A DNA stretch of 64,000 nucleotides, taken from NCBI RefSeq assembly GCF_047511655.1, contig NC_133391.1:103205384-103269383 (forward strand), in the 5' to 3' direction. Position numbers and translations under genes: made by a program. Of this stretch, positions 12,040-24,724 are shown piece by piece (the stretch's first letter is position 1; each line of letters starts with the position of its first letter). The notes beneath the pieces are model-generated. The model saw only the letters and a list, made by a program, of their open reading frames with translations. It was not told where the DNA came from and ran no database searches. Source of the DNA: Castor canadensis (lineage: Eukaryota > Chordata > Mammalia > Rodentia > Castoridae).

Positions 12040-13100
12040 TCATTTTCTGTGTGCAGGATTCCTTGAAGAATCTTTTGTAGTGGTAGCTTTAGTGGTCATA
12101 CATTGTTTTAGTTTCCGTTTAATGTGGAAGACTTTTATTGCTCCATCTATTTTGAATGATAGTTTTGCTGGGTAGAGTATCCTAGGGTTGAAGTTGTTTT
12201 CTTTCAGTGCCTGGAATACCTCACTCCATGCCTTTCTTGCTTTTACGGTTTCTGTTGAGAGATCTGTGTTTTTGATGGGTTTACCTTTGTATGTTATTTG
12301 TTTTTTCTCTCTTACAGCCTTCACTATTCTTTCTCTATTCTCTGTGCTTGTTATTTTAATGATAATATGTCATGGGGTAGTTCTATTTTGAGCAAGTCTG
12401 TTTGGTGTCCTGGAGTCTTCCTGTACCTGAATGGGCATAGTTTTCTCTAGGTTTGGAAATTTTTCTGTTATTATTTTGTTGAATAGATTACGAGTCCCTT
12501 TTGCTTGCACTTCTACTCCTTATCCAATGCCCATGATTCTCAGATTTGGTCTTTTGATGGAGTCAGTGAGTTCTTGCATATTCCTTTTTCAGGTCTTGAG
12601 TTGTTTGACTAATAGCTCTTCACTTTTTCCTTTAATTTAATTACCATTTTATCTTCAAGTTGTGAGATTCTGTCTCCCATTTTTTCTAGTCTGCTAGAGT
12701 GGCCTTCCATTGTGTTTTGTATTTCTGTTTCATTCTTTTTTTCTGAGGTTTTTCCATATCATGGGTATCTTTAATATTATCTATTTATATCTTTAATTCA
12801 TTTATCTCTCTATTTATAGTGTTCTCTGTTTCACTCTTGTGTTTATTTGGTGCTCCTATGAGTTCATTTATTTGTTTCTGTGTCTTCTCATATTTTTTAT
12901 TTTTGGTGTCTTCAGTGCCTCATTACATTTTGGTTAATCATGTCTAGTAACATCTCCATGAAATTCTCAGTGATTACTTGCATGACTTCTTCTTGGAGGG
13001 TGTTCTTGTGGGCATCGTTGGGTTCCTTGGTGTTATTTGTCTTTGTTTTGTTGGAGTCTGATACTGGGTATCTGTTTTCTTCATTTCCCTCTGAATCCTG
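12040..13100 (-). pseudogene. L1 ORF1 (RNA-binding protein) pseudogene
   Basis: L1 ORF1p is a trimeric coiled-coil nucleic-acid chaperone with an RRM and a C-terminal domain. The C-terminal domain is the best kept part: an open stretch at 12040-12324 reads '...KKQITYKGKPI..TDLSTETVKARKAW..VFQALKENNFNPRILYPAKLSF', which matches the family in order and spacing. Upstream, about 12490-12700, the minus strand encodes a lysine/glutamate-rich coiled-coil-like part and a 'NLRIMGI'-type RRM start. Stops interrupt the frame, so the exact start is not defined; 13100 is an estimate. Confidence 0.75.
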
Positions 13101-14039
13101 TATTAAATTAGTTTTTGCAGGAGAATGGTTTCTATCCCTTTTTGTCTTACCATCACTCCACTGTACTGTGCAACTATGTTCTTGATAGGCTAGTTGGTGG
13201 TTTTAGTTACCTGTTTTCTTTCCCTTGGCTTAATTTTGTTTTGTGGCTGTATTGGGTTTGTAGCTAAGTGTGTGTGTGTTATTTCTGTCCCTGGTCTGGG
13301 TGTAATTTAGTATTTGCTAATTCACAATAGTAAAACTAACAAAAAAATCCCCCCAAAACCCAAAGAAATCAATGTGGAGAGATGAACAATCAAACACATG
13401 GAAACAAGAAACAGAACAAACAAACAAACAAAAATTCCAGGTTCAGGAACAATAGAATTTCAGTCTTAGTTTAAGTTCTGGTGTTACTCCTCCAGCATCC
13501 AGTCCTGGTGTTGGTAGTTAAGCAGAAGTTCTGTTTGTGTCTTGCCAGGTGGTTTTTTTTCTGTCTTTCAGAGGCACCTGCTGGGTTGCTTCTCCCTCAG
13601 TGGGGTGTGGCAGTTTAAGTTTGTACATCCTCAGGTTCTGAAATTAGCTCTGTAGCCCACACTGACCTGCTTTGGAATTAGGTTTTCATTGTGCTTGATT
13701 ACTGGGGACTTGTTTCTTTGCCTCACCTCCTTTCTCTGGTTTATCCTGGGGGTGGCTGGAGGAATACCACATGTTCTTGGCGCTCACCTGTTGGTCTGCT
13801 GAATGTTTCCCAAGCAGGTTTGGAGCCAGCATCTGGCAGCGCAGGAGCCCTCCAGTGTTCTCAGTGTAATGTGGTATAGAGAAGCTTTCCATGGGCTAGG
13901 GGATCAGGGTATCAAAGTTTTGATTTTCCTTGCTGCTTTATTTCTGCTAGGTGTGGCTCCAGCATCTCAGCAAGGTTTTGGAGTCACGGAGCTCACGCTG
14001 TCTGCTTCTGTGCCCTAGTCACCATCTTGGATCTTTCCT

Positions 14040-14260
14040 ATTTTTTAACTTTTGAGCTATTTAGAAATATAAATTTAGTTTCTAAACATGCAATTTTATG
14101 TATTTTTACTGTTTATTTCTTATTTAACTATGGTAAGAGAACATAGTCTATATTAATGCTATTTGTCCTTAGTCTTATTTTGTCTGCTATTGATCCTGCT
14201 ATATTAGCTTTGTTTTGTTTAATATTACTATGAATTGATTAATAGCACACCTATTCTCTG
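14040..14260 (-). mobile_element. Old L1 fragment right of the young L1
   Basis: Plus-strand phrases such as 'gctatttagaaatataaatttagtttctaaacatgcaattttatg' and 'aactatggtaagagaacatagtctat' resemble antisense L1 ORF2 endonuclease-region sequence ('ccattgtggtcagagaacat'). It covers roughly the same consensus part as the left-hand fragment near 7440-7530, so the two flanks are not simply one element split by the insertion. Confidence 0.45.
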
Positions 14261-15650
14261 GGAAATTGGCACATTTTCCATTTATTGAATCATTGGCTAG
14301 GGTCCTAGTACAAACTAAACATATCATTTAGCATCATACCATTGCCAAATACATGATTTCCAATATTGCCTCTTCCTGATGTCGTGACCTCACCTGGATG
14401 TGAACTGTCTCATTGAAAATCAAAGTCATCCATTTCAACCTGTTAGGTTGGACTGATTTCTCCCATGGCACACTGTGAAACATCCTCAATGGATTGTGGC
14501 TGAGTGAGATAGGAGTTTTGAGATACAGGCTTTGTAAGCATCCTGTACCAAATGCCCACTTTCTCTCACTTATAGCACTTATAGTAGATCCCCAAAAATG
14601 TGAAGAATAATGTGGAAGAGAGCCTGGAAATTGACTGCATGAGGTTTCAAGTAAAGCTTCCCTGAAGATATTGGGGGATGGGGAAACAAGATTGTTCTTA
14701 GAAAGTTAAACTGGAAAACTTTTACATAACTGTATCAAAACTGGGAAACGTCAAGTTGCTATAGCAATACACCAGTGTAAACTTGGTCCCTATTCTAAGT
14801 AAAAATATTAAAGAAAGTACTGGTCAAATAATAAAGGGAGTAGTAGTCACCTATGAAGTGTAGAGAAAGAAAAGTCATGGAGAGAGATGTTGGATAGGCT
14901 TACCCATATAACTTGCCCAAAGGAGGGAGATTTACACAGTCAAAAGAGCTTTTGAACTGTATGGTCCTGTTTGCTAAACCATGTTTTCTGAGAGGGAGAC
15001 TGTAGCCAACAACTTTCAACTGTTCTAGAAATCTTTGCCAGCTCCTGCAAATGGATACATAAGAATCTCTTGTCTTCATACCATTATACGTTGATTTCGC
15101 TAACTAAATCCCTTTATTCTAATTCCATGCTCAATGAGCAAGCTCTTGATTATTATTTGGTTTCCCACATTGATTTGTATTTAGCAAAAAAAGTGTCTGG
15201 TCATTTGGACATGAGTATGACAATTGCTGAGGCAAATCAAATAACTATAAATCAGTAATTACAAGTTAATAAATTTTGCTATAAATTAATAAAAAATTCT
15301 GATTATATTTTCTCTTCCCATATTCCCTTTTTGTGAAAAAATTACAGAATGTAATTTAAAAATGCAGAGGCTTTTATTTGGAACATGTAGAACAGTTTCT
15401 TAAAAAGTTCTATAGTATTATGTTATAATACTTCAATAAACCTATCATTTGTGTTGGTTGTTTGCTATGTTTTTCTATACAGAAAATTCTAAAATCTTAT
15501 TCTTATATACTTTGTAAGTACATACAATGATGGCAGTAAGATAAGTTCTAAAAGTTACTTCTCACATTGTTTAGTTTCAGAGAAAGAGGAGCCTATTAAG
15601 TTCACATGAGTTTTTGGGCATGTGGGAAGTTGTATTGCATTTGAGTCTAT
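14261..15650. other. Unique sequence, no feature seen
   Basis: No repeat or gene could be supported in this stretch. Confidence 0.4.
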
Positions 15651-15657
15651 ATAACAT

Positions 15658-15716
15658 ACTGTGTGTGTGTGCGTGTGTGTGTATGAAAGAGAGAAAGAGA
15701 GAGAGAGAGAGCAAGA
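15658..15716. repeat. Compound (GT)n(GA)n microsatellite
   Basis: A GT-rich run with one GC interruption is followed by 'tatgaaa' and a GA run. Confidence 0.9.
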
Positions 15717-16985
15717 GATTTTATTGCATTGAAGTCTATATAATAGCTTCATGACTGATTCAGTGGAAGAATTAACATGAATCTGCCTTGGAGAAATGGA
15801 TATGCTTTCATGCCTTGAAAAAATTAAGCACTGAGCCTGCAAATTTAAGGAGCAAACCCTTGGTTACAGAAAATTATCAAAACAATATAGGAGAATCTGA
15901 GGCAAGAATCTGAGGCTTTTTGTGAGAACTTTCTCAGGTGATATTTGGACATTGTCATATACTTTAAAATATGTAGTATCTTTTCAATTATTTAAATTGC
16001 TAAAAGGAAAATTTATAATACTGCCTAATTCTCTTCACTATAATTTTATTCTCAATATCATTGCAGATATTCCTCATTTTGCCTAGTCCAGAGCTAACTA
16101 CTGACCACAACATCCCTCATAACTAATTGTGATTGCTCCCTGGCTACACTTTTCATTCACATGTCTCCATAATCTTCCTGGCCCACAAGAACTAGGAGTG
16201 AATTTACCACCTGCCCCATTTCTGCATAATAATATTACCCCTGAATTTACCTAGCAAAAGACAACAATTTTTATATAATATGATTCTATTTACCTTGCAC
16301 AGTCAATTGGTCCAAACTTAGTTATTTTACCTGTTAGGAAATCGGTATTTATCTGAGAATGAGAGACCTATAACTTATAAATTTGAGTTCTACTATGACT
16401 GTTCTTTTATTAAATCAAAACATAAAGGAGATTCTTAATTTCAAGTGACACAGGAAGTAGAGAAATTTGGTGTAGAATGAAATCTCAATGAAAATGAACA
16501 TTTGGGTCTTATATGAGATGTTTGTAATGAGAGATCTGAAGAGAAGACTTTCCTAGTTAGGCATAATCTGGTCCTGGCTTTGGCATATTTTTTTCTGAAG
16601 CTCAGCTGAATTCCTGGTCTTGAGCTCCTTTATCTTTATGTTAAATTTCCACTTCTCATTAAGCTAGCTTAAAAGGTTTTCTAATAGGGCTATACTAGGA
16701 ATCAAATGTTCTTCCTATTACTGTGTCTTGAATACAAATCTGTGACTCTGATTCAAAATGTTCCACCAAGGTCTTTCAACCCACATACCACAGATTAAAG
16801 TCAAATGTGAAATTCTTTGTGCTTTTTGTGAAGCACATTTTTGTGGTATTTATTTCATGAAATTAAAGCAAGATCATCTTCACAAAAAATTTTCATGAAA
16901 AAATATTTGTATGGGCTTTATACATGTGATTTTAATAGCAAAAATTATACTATTGTTAAATTACTTAGAACATTCTCCTCCCTCC
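15717..16985. other. Unique sequence, no feature seen
   Basis: Nothing recognisable; mildly AT-rich. Confidence 0.4.
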
Positions 16986-16989
16986 TGCT

Positions 16990-17005
16990 CTTTCTCTCTC
17001 TCTCT

Positions 17006-17053
<48 letters not shown>

Positions 17054-17070
17054 ACATATACACACACACC
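16990..17070. repeat. Compound (TC)n(CA)n microsatellite
   Basis: A TC run (about 16990-17006) passes directly into a long (CA)n tract with a few TA interruptions near its right end. The His-Thr repeat open frames across it are artefacts. Confidence 0.95.
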
Positions 17071-17525
17071 TTTCAACCCATAGGTTAAACTTCCAACAAT
17101 TTTGTGAATTTTAATGTTCACAGCAAAAATCAAGGCTTTTTTTTTCCCCACTTAAAGCATTACCTTTAAAATTTTCCCAATAGGTTTTCACAGAATAAAA
17201 ATGATTCTTTTATAGAAGAAAAAAAGTATCTTGCCTTTCATTTTTATCTGTACTGTACTATAAATGTCTATTTAGTTCCCATGGAAATGCAGACTCAAGT
17301 TTAGAATATCTATGTGCATGTGTTTGTATATGTGCATAAGAAAAAGCATGGTTTGATAAAATCCCCAGTAACTCAGGCTAATATTCTATTTCTGATTATT
17401 AGATCAAAGGAATTTCAAATTAAATCATTTGGTCCCATGAACCAAGTCTAATGGTCCAGCAATGGTTAAGAGTACATCCTCTAGAAAACATGTAGTGTGT
17501 TTGCATTATTTTAATGCATTTTTCT

Positions 17526-17528
<3 letters not shown>

Positions 17529-17573
<45 letters not shown>
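17529..17573. repeat. (GT)n microsatellite at a B1 tail
   Basis: About 22 uninterrupted GT units end with 'gcggg' and abut the 3' tail side of a minus-strand B1. Confidence 0.95.
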
Positions 17574-17575
<2 letters not shown>

Positions 17576-17682
17576 GGATAAGATCTTACTATGTAGTCCA
17601 GACTGGCCTTGAACTTGAGATCCTTTTGCCTCAGTCACCATGTGCTGTTATTAAGGGTGTGCACTACCATGTATGGGTCTGA
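17574..17682 (-). mobile_element. B1-type SINE, diverged
   Basis: The plus strand reads 'gataagatcttactatgtagtccagactggccttgaacttgagatcc...gcctcagtcacc...gtgtgcactaccatg', the reverse complement of a B1 monomer. The A-tail position is occupied by the adjacent dinucleotide repeat. Confidence 0.75.
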
Positions 17683-19849
17683 GCTTATTTTTTCTAGGAA
17701 AATTGTATGATTTCCACCACTGAAAACCTCCAAAACAAAGTCATAAGTAGGAGAAAAGCAGAGCCAGCAGATGCCTGTCTCATGTATCTAGCAGACTAAT
17801 GCCAAGCCAGGGAAACTGCTTTGATACCAGATTTCTAGCATGAAGACGGTTCCCAGCCTTTAAAGAATGTCTGTGATTATTTGACCACCTTTAAAAAGTT
17901 GTAAGGATTCTACAATCACAGAATCCTGGCCTAGTTCCCTAGAACTCCAAAACTAAAGGAGTCTTCCCAGACAAAGCACTAACTGGTATTCTTTGACTTC
18001 TCTCAGATGGGCAGTGTAGTTAATTCAGAAGTAATCTGCAGCCAGGGCCAAAGAGCAGTTCATGTAATCAAATACAACCCTTTGCGTATGTTAACAAGAA
18101 TGTGATTGATGCAGACAAGGGTGCCACATAGTTCTTGGTTAGGTCCTATAGTACATACAATCATTAAAATTTAGAGCCATTAATTTGGTAAAAACTACTA
18201 AGCACGAAAACATGCCAAGACTAACATAATTGTTCTTGATATATTCATTTTATTTTTGGGAAAACGAAGGGGATATTTTTGTTTTGAAAATGTAAAGACC
18301 AAAAAGATGATTGTGGAAGCGATTCACTTTATTTAAAACTGTATTTTTATAGAATCACAAAATCCTAGAAACACCAAATCCAGTAATCCCAAACTTTCTT
18401 TCCAAAATAGGGATATCTATTGACTTTCCTAATTAGTGTCAACGAACTTTGACTTTCCACCTCTAATATCAAGGAGTTTAACAAGATGGGAAGAAATCCC
18501 TTCCACAGTATGGCTAACTTTAATAAAGAATATTTCTTTAGAGTCAGCTATCCTTATTTTCTGCATAATCAGGTATGTGTTATTTTCACTTGATTATATC
18601 ACCAATCATTTCATGTGTGTAAAATCATCCAAGTGTTTAGAATCAAATAGGCACTGTCTTTCCAGTCTAAGAAATAAAGAAAAACTAACTTCTTGGTATT
18701 GGTTAACATCCTTGTAAGTTTCTGCTTCAAGCACCACTGCACTCTAACAGAGAGCAATGATAGATAAAAATTGATTAGATAAAAGTTTAGAAGACATTGC
18801 TTTCCCCAGATGCAAACATCCCAAGAAGCAACGTGGCAAATGATGCTGAAACCATGAACCTCTGGGTTCCAGTGCCTCTTCAGAGAGAGGGAAAACAAAC
18901 AAACACATTGCTCTTACACTGCTCCTGTGAGAAAGTAGAAAGAACAGGAGTTGAGCTCATTAGATAAAACTACAGGCTAGTACAGACTACCTCTACCCAT
19001 CCTGCAGTATGACATGAAAGACAAATGACTCAATACTTATTTATCATTTAAGAGCTATCAAAACTTATTTCTTCTATGGTTTTTCATACACCTTTACTGC
19101 CTCTATATAACTCCCCCGTTCCCTTCCTTGTCCTACTTTACCCTGCACAAATGACTCGTACAGCACCTACAGCAGGGCTGGTCTGTTAGTTAGCAAGGTA
19201 GCAGCCTCAGTCAGGTTGTAAGATTCCTCTATGGTAGACACCAGGTTTTACTCAACTCATAGACCACATTTTAGTTCCCAACACTGAGAGATAGCCAATT
19301 TACACTCATTGAAGGGAGGAGAGAAAGAAGGGAGAACATTCTCTCATTGTAAGACACTTCATTCCTCTCTTTGAGCAACTTTCTCCCAGGTTGTAATTCA
19401 CCATGGTGGCTTGAGTTCTGCAGTTCTCACTGCCCCTCTGTTGTTGAAATGTTGTCTCTCAGAGTCTAACCTATGAGAGTATGAAATGTAAGTCAGATTC
19501 AGTAAGTAGATTCATACTAAAAGAAGAAATACTTCCTTCTAGCTTGTTTTATGATTCTGCTTTATTGTTCACAGTGGCAAAAATGTGAAGGAATGATCCC
19601 ACACATAGTATATAACCATTGCCACTGAAGCAATTTGGATTGCTTTCTACGAGTACACTGCCACTGATCTAATTCCTACTAAATGTTGAAGCAAGTTTCG
19701 GTACTAAAACTATATGGAGCTGAAACAGTGGATTAAGAAAAATGTTGTTCTAAATTCCATCTTGTAATTTTCATTTAATGGGTCTAAATTCCTTGAAGTC
19801 TCACTTTAAAATTGACTTGCAAAGATCTTAAGTTATGGCTCTGAATCCC
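17683..19849. other. Unique sequence, no feature seen
   Basis: No SINE, LINE or LTR recognised. Open frames of 93 and 95 codons at 18436-18717 (+) and 18611-18898 (-) overlap each other on opposite strands and have no family resemblance. Confidence 0.4.
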
Positions 19850-20350
19850 TTTGGAGGAGGTGCTTATGAATATTAACTGTACCTAGGATGCACTGTGTTG
19901 GTACAAGACTCATTTGAGCACGGAATTAGTGAGAGGTGAATGATGAATAATGGGCTCAGTGTGCAGAGTTTAAATATTCCAAAGAACAGACTCTGTATGG
20001 TATTGTAAAATGTCTTGTAGCTTCATTTCTGATTTTGAAATGTTACAGTGCTTGCTTATTGTCACAGCATGATCTTCAGCACAGTTGGGTAGTGCTTTTT
20101 TAAAGTAATGCAAATGCATGAATGTCAGAAATACCTTCAAATATCGGGGACTGCATCTTTAAAGAGTGCATTTGGCATTAAACAGCCTTTTCCAGCTAAT
20201 GAATTTCTCAAATTACAAGAATAATGGCCTTTTTAATCTTAGCAAGAGTAATTAAACAGACATTTGTTATTAATGGTGTTGTTAATGGCAGAAGATATTG
20301 AATTCTCAGTTGATACTGTATTGCTAGAGAGTGATTATTTCAAATATTAA
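19850..20350. promoter_or_regulatory. Candidate conserved noncoding block with octamer motif
   Basis: The sequence lacks recognisable repeats and carries motifs common in developmental enhancers: a perfect POU octamer ATGCAAAT at 20108-20115 running into 'gcat' (atgcaaatgcat), TAATGAATT-type and TAATTAAAC sites, and 'ttattaatggtgttgttaatgg'. Function and conservation are inferred from appearance only. Confidence 0.28.
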
Positions 20351-20869
20351 ACATATGAAAGTATGATGGTTTAAAAGTGCAATATCTCCTTAAGAGCATT
20401 GCAAAGAACTAGTCTTTTAAAGTAGAGAAAACTGCCCTAACTTTTATTAATACCAAGAAAACTAAATATTTTCAAATTGAGGCAGAACTAACTTTTCTGG
20501 GCAAAGAACTTTTTTTTTGATTAATTTTATTCATCAGTGGACATGATGTTTGTTCTGTTGAGATAGATATGTATGTGTAGTTCTTTAAAGAAACAAAACT
20601 AATGGGATCACATAGGTATTTAAGAGGGGATTTAAAATGGAAATTGGTTTGGGTGATTCTGGAGGTTGAGAAGTCCTAAAATATCTCATCAGAAAGTTGA
20701 AGAACCAGGGAAGACTTGAGTATAACTCAGTCATGAGTCAGAGGACTGAGACTTGAGGATGCTGCTATTGCAAGTGCTGGTCAGAGTTCAGAGGTCTAAC
20801 AGCCAGGAAACACATCGTCTCATGGCAGGAGAAGATGGCCATCCCAGATAAGGAGAAAACAAATTTACC
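20351..20869. other. Unique sequence, no feature seen
   Basis: No feature recognised; a T8 run near 20511-20518 is the only low-complexity stretch. Confidence 0.35.
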
Positions 20870-21075
20870 CTTCATCTATATTTTTATTTAGTTTGGCTCT
20901 TCACCAGATTAGATGTTACCTATGATCTTTGGTGACAGCACTCTTCTTTACTCAGTGTACTAATTAAAATACAAATTTCTTCTGGAAATATCCTCATAGA
21001 CATACCCAGAAATGATGTTTTACCAGTTATATGGGCATCTTTTAGCCCAGCCAAGTTGACACAAAAGTTAATTAC
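20870..21075 (+). mobile_element. Ancient interspersed repeat, 3' end
   Basis: The phrase 'gacatacccagaaatgatgttttaccagttatatgggcatcttttagcccagccaagttgacac' has the pattern of the 3' end of a common ancient mammalian repeat. The same tail ('aagtt(g/a)acaca...') closes the copy at 53845-54250. Class not certain; possibly an old L1-type 3' end. Confidence 0.5.
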
Positions 21076-21229
21076 TATGATGCTGTACTCTCTGGCTTGA
21101 TAGAATTATTTATGCAATGTCTGCTTCAAAGTAAAAAGCAAATGATATTGTCTGTTTCCTTTTCCTAACAATTTCCTCAATTTTGTTCAGAAATCACCCT
21201 ATTCCTAGTTCCCAAAGGTTACATGAATG

Positions 21230-21330
21230 GCTCAGTTCATTCAAATATTTATTATGTCCCAATTATGTCCAGTCATTGTTCCATGCACTGAGACTAGACC
21301 TATGAAAACTAAATAAAACAAAGCAAAAAT
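21230..21330 (+). mobile_element. Ancient interspersed repeat fragment
   Basis: 'cattcaaatatttattatgtcccaattatg...cattgttccatgcactgagactagac' follows the widespread 'caaatatttattgagcacctactatgtgccaggcactg' motif of old mammalian repeats. Related to the longer copy at 41830-42370. Confidence 0.45.
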
Positions 21331-21449
21331 ATCACAAACAAACAAACCCCCCCAAAATCCCTACCTGTTAGGTATGAATGAGATTAATGAATTTTTCAAG
21401 GTAGAACCAATAGGACTGTAACATCCTCAGTGACTCTCATGATTCAGTG

Positions 21450-24400
21450 CCAATGGTGAGCATGTGTGCCATATTGCCCCACTCAGATAAGATTGAGAAA
21501 AAAAAAATTCCCTCTTTCTCCCATAGTACACAGAGAAAGTAGCAACCAGGCCCAGTTGCCACTGGCAGCCATTTTGTGACTGCGAGAGAAGCTAGACTTA
21601 GGATGAATCAGATCCTAAGGTCAACTTCTTATTAGGAAGTACCTGAACAGATATAAGTTGTTTCATTAAAACTAAACACTTTTGTAGCATAAATGTCCTT
21701 TATTATAAGTATGTGAGTGGTGGCTTCATCTTAATGAAATTGAGGCAAATAAAAGATACTCTGGGAATTTAAGAATCAGGTTAAAGGGCATATTTATGGA
21801 AGTTATATTGAGGAAACTGCAAGAATTAACAAGTATGTACTGACAGAAGGCATGGGATTGGATTTGAAGGGAACATAATACTGACTAAGTAATAGTTCAT
21901 TACCTTAGGGCATTGTAACTGCTCATAGGATTGCAAAGACCCCAGAGGAAGAAGAAAATCCATTGCTAAAATGACTCTTTGAAGCTTGGGGACAGTGATT
22001 GTCTACAACAAGTGAAGTTAAATGCCTGAATTGCAGTGGCAAATAATGGAAGAAGGGATTAATAGGTTCTAGGAAATGGATATGTTGGAATGCGTATGTT
22101 ATGTAAGGTCAAAAGATTCATCAGAGGATTGTGTTGCAAGGAGATCCCTGGGGACACACCCTTCACCAAGATCATCAGGAATTCACTGATGAGAGGAGTA
22201 TCGGCATCACTGAGTCCAGTAGTAGTTCTTCTCTGCAGACAAGAGAGGCCTGATGGCAGGAATGGCAGTCACAGAGATGAGATGTTCAAGAGGTCATGGG
22301 AATGATGGAACTCTGAAGAAATGGACCTGATTGGTAGTACCTAACAATAAACAATCAAGTGCTTGCAGTCATGTCAGGAAGTGGCAAGGTCAGAAGGTCA
22401 GCTGTGAAAGCTATCCATAGGGTGGTATGGTGTTTAATAGAGCATGAAATCCTATGTCAAAACCAATAGGCAAATATCATGCATAGTACTTAAGAGACAT
22501 GATAAAAAGAAGACAAGGGTGGATGAATAGGTCCTTGGATGTTTGCCCTGCCCCCAAAAGAATTTATGTTCTCTTGCCCAATTTCAAGACCTGAGTTAGT
22601 TTCCAGCTACAGAATCCAATGACTGAGGAGGTGGCTGGATCCTCTAGGGAGCCCTTGACAATACAATGTTAAATATATATATAATGATTCTCTTGATATT
22701 TCCCCAAAAGGATCTATAGTTATTTACTTTAGTGCTTGTGTGCTGAGGAAAGGTAAAATCTCAGATATTTCCAGGATTATTGATCTGCCCTGGCATTAAT
22801 AGTTGGAAATTTGAAGCATTAAGATGTCCCTGTTAGAGTGGGAGGATACACAGGCCAAATAATCAACGGAGTCCTGGCCAAAGTTCAACTTAGAGTAGGT
22901 CCAACAGGTTTTGAACTCACACAGTTTTCATTTACTTGACCCCCAAATGTACAATTTATAATCAAATATTCAGTAGTTGGAATAACCCCAATTGAATCCG
23001 TGGCCTATGGAGTAAGAGCTACTGGAGTAGAAAATATCAAGTAGATGCTTTTGGATTGCCTTCTTCCTCAACCAAGCTACAAAGTGAAAAATAGAATTCC
23101 TCTAAGAAGAATGGCGTCGATCAAAATCACCATTTAGGACCTTAAGGACCCAGAGATAGAGTTCTAGAGCAATGCTATGCATCTGCTGTGGGGAATCATG
23201 TCTATTGAAAAACTACTGACATGTTACTAAGCTATGATAGAGTTCAGTATAAACCAGGTTCTTTTGAATCCCCTGAAGCATAAAATTGACCAGAACCAGC
23301 AACAGTTCATCAAAAAACAATGACAAATTTGCAAAGAACCTGAGCAGACAAGATAGGACGAGGAATTTGCACAAGCAGATAGCTTAATCCTCCCTCTTTC
23401 CACATCAATCACAGGTAGATTGCACAGCACCCTTTCTTAGCTTCTGTCATATGGGAGATTAACATGTCCTTTATGATGGCTGAAGAAAAGAGAAAAGGCC
23501 AAAGTTTGTTTATGGATGAATTGGTTCAGTATGTAGGTTAAACTAAAAATGAGTGTGGCGGAATTATAAGCTATATTCAGAACAAACTTCTAATAATGTC
23601 ATTGTTTCAAGTGGTATGATGTTCATCTACTTTATGTTGAAGAATTAGCTTGAGGATATTTACTGGGTCATGAGCAATTCAAGTGGCCATGTGGCTTTTC
23701 AGGGGCTTCGGGGATTGGAAATAGGAATGCTTGAAGTAGGAGCCTGTGGATGCACACGTGTGAGTGGGCACACAGTGTGAATGTCTTTGACATGTGCATA
23801 CCACCATAAAGCATCACTGTGCAAAAATCATGGAACTTAAAAGTACTTCAGAATGATTTTGGTTTGTGACAATAGTCTGACTTTGTCATCAGCCACCATT
23901 GACCTGGGATAGCATGCAGATTAGTAGGACAGTATTTGCCAATGTTTTATCTCTGATAGATCTCTATTCCTTAAAGAGACCAACCAACCATGGGTAGAAA
24001 ATACTACCCTGGGCCTCTTTTGTCTTGGAAAGCTAGTGGTTTTTTTTTCTGACATGAATAGATGCCTGTTTCACATATGAGTTTGCCTTTCTTGCCCTGT
24101 AAGGCATCACCACCCAGTGACCTTCAGGATGCCTTATCCACAGACATGGAATGCCATAGTTCATAGAATACCATCAGCAAACTTACTTCATGCTTAAAGA
24201 ATTGTAAGAGCAAAGCCATGGCCACGGAATCCCTGTGTTCCATCAAACACCCCAATATTTAGAAGCTACCATGTGGTTAGAGTGTTAGATTGTGGGTCCT
24301 TAGTGGAGCTTACAGTTCCTAACCACACAGCAGGACTCTCATTGAGAGTCCTAAGCACTTTGGATATCCTTTGTCCAGGCATTAGCAGGTAAGAAGCACA

Positions 24401-24640
24401 GACACCACCTTGCAGAACTGATTGATTTGAGTGGTGGGTTCAGGCAGGATTGCTGTTACTCAATGAAGACAGGCAAGAACACACTGAATCGATCCATTTG
24501 GACACCTCCAGGCACACTATTTTGCCTAATTGTGTCTGTGAATCCACAAACATAATAACAATATTCCGAGAGGGGAATAGCAAGTAGGGCTCAGATTCCT
24601 TAGGAATAAGAGTTTGGATCACAATACCAGTACAGGTGCC
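21450..24640 (+). mobile_element. ERVL-class endogenous retrovirus internal region, decayed
   Basis: This is an old, non-functional relic of a class III (ERV-L) endogenous retrovirus. A gag-like open piece at 22090-22305 includes 'GDTPFTKIIRNSLMRG'. The clearest match is the protease to reverse transcriptase junction at 22991-23160, where 'VAYGVRATGVEN' is followed by an in-frame stop at 23042-23044 and then diverged pol. Region 24000-24640 resembles the integrase and 3' pol end at the nucleotide level. Stops and frameshifts occur throughout, and most of the reverse transcriptase core appears deleted, because integrase-like sequence follows too soon. The left border is uncertain (21450 is a guess). 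Family-level placement rests on recalled similarity. Confidence 0.55.
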
Positions 24641-24715
24641 AAAGCCTGGAGAGGGGAGGAAAATTTAGAATGGAGAGTGAAGGAGGAAGAAAATAAATAT
24701 CAGTAGTGGTTCTGA

Positions 24716-24724
24716 GACAATTTC
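24716..24724 (+). repeat. Target-site duplication, left copy
   Basis: gacaatttc here is repeated at 26996-27004 on the other side of the truncated L1. With one mismatch the repeat extends to 11 bp (gagacaatttc / gggacaatttc). Confidence 0.65.

Larger units (their letters stand above)
7655..14037 (-). mobile_element. Near full-length LINE-1, inactivated
   Basis: This 6.4-kb element reads 5' to 3' on the minus strand. The 5' end near 14037 carries 'aagatccaagatggtgacta', the usual type of L1 start. A 5' UTR of about 0.9 kb precedes ORF1 (about 13100-12040) and ORF2 (about 11990-8156), then a 3' UTR of about 0.5 kb and a short A-rich end at about 7660. Many stops and frameshifts break both ORFs, so it cannot be autonomous. 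Length and 3' sequence match the truncated copy at 24725-26995, so both belong to related subfamilies. No clear target-site duplication was found. It lies beside older L1 fragments. Confidence 0.93.

Noticed and set aside
7655-14037. Retrotransposition-competent L1
   Set aside because: Both ORFs are broken by several stops and frameshifts.
16841-17151. His-Thr and Cys-Val repeat proteins
   Set aside because: They are translations of the (CA)n microsatellite.
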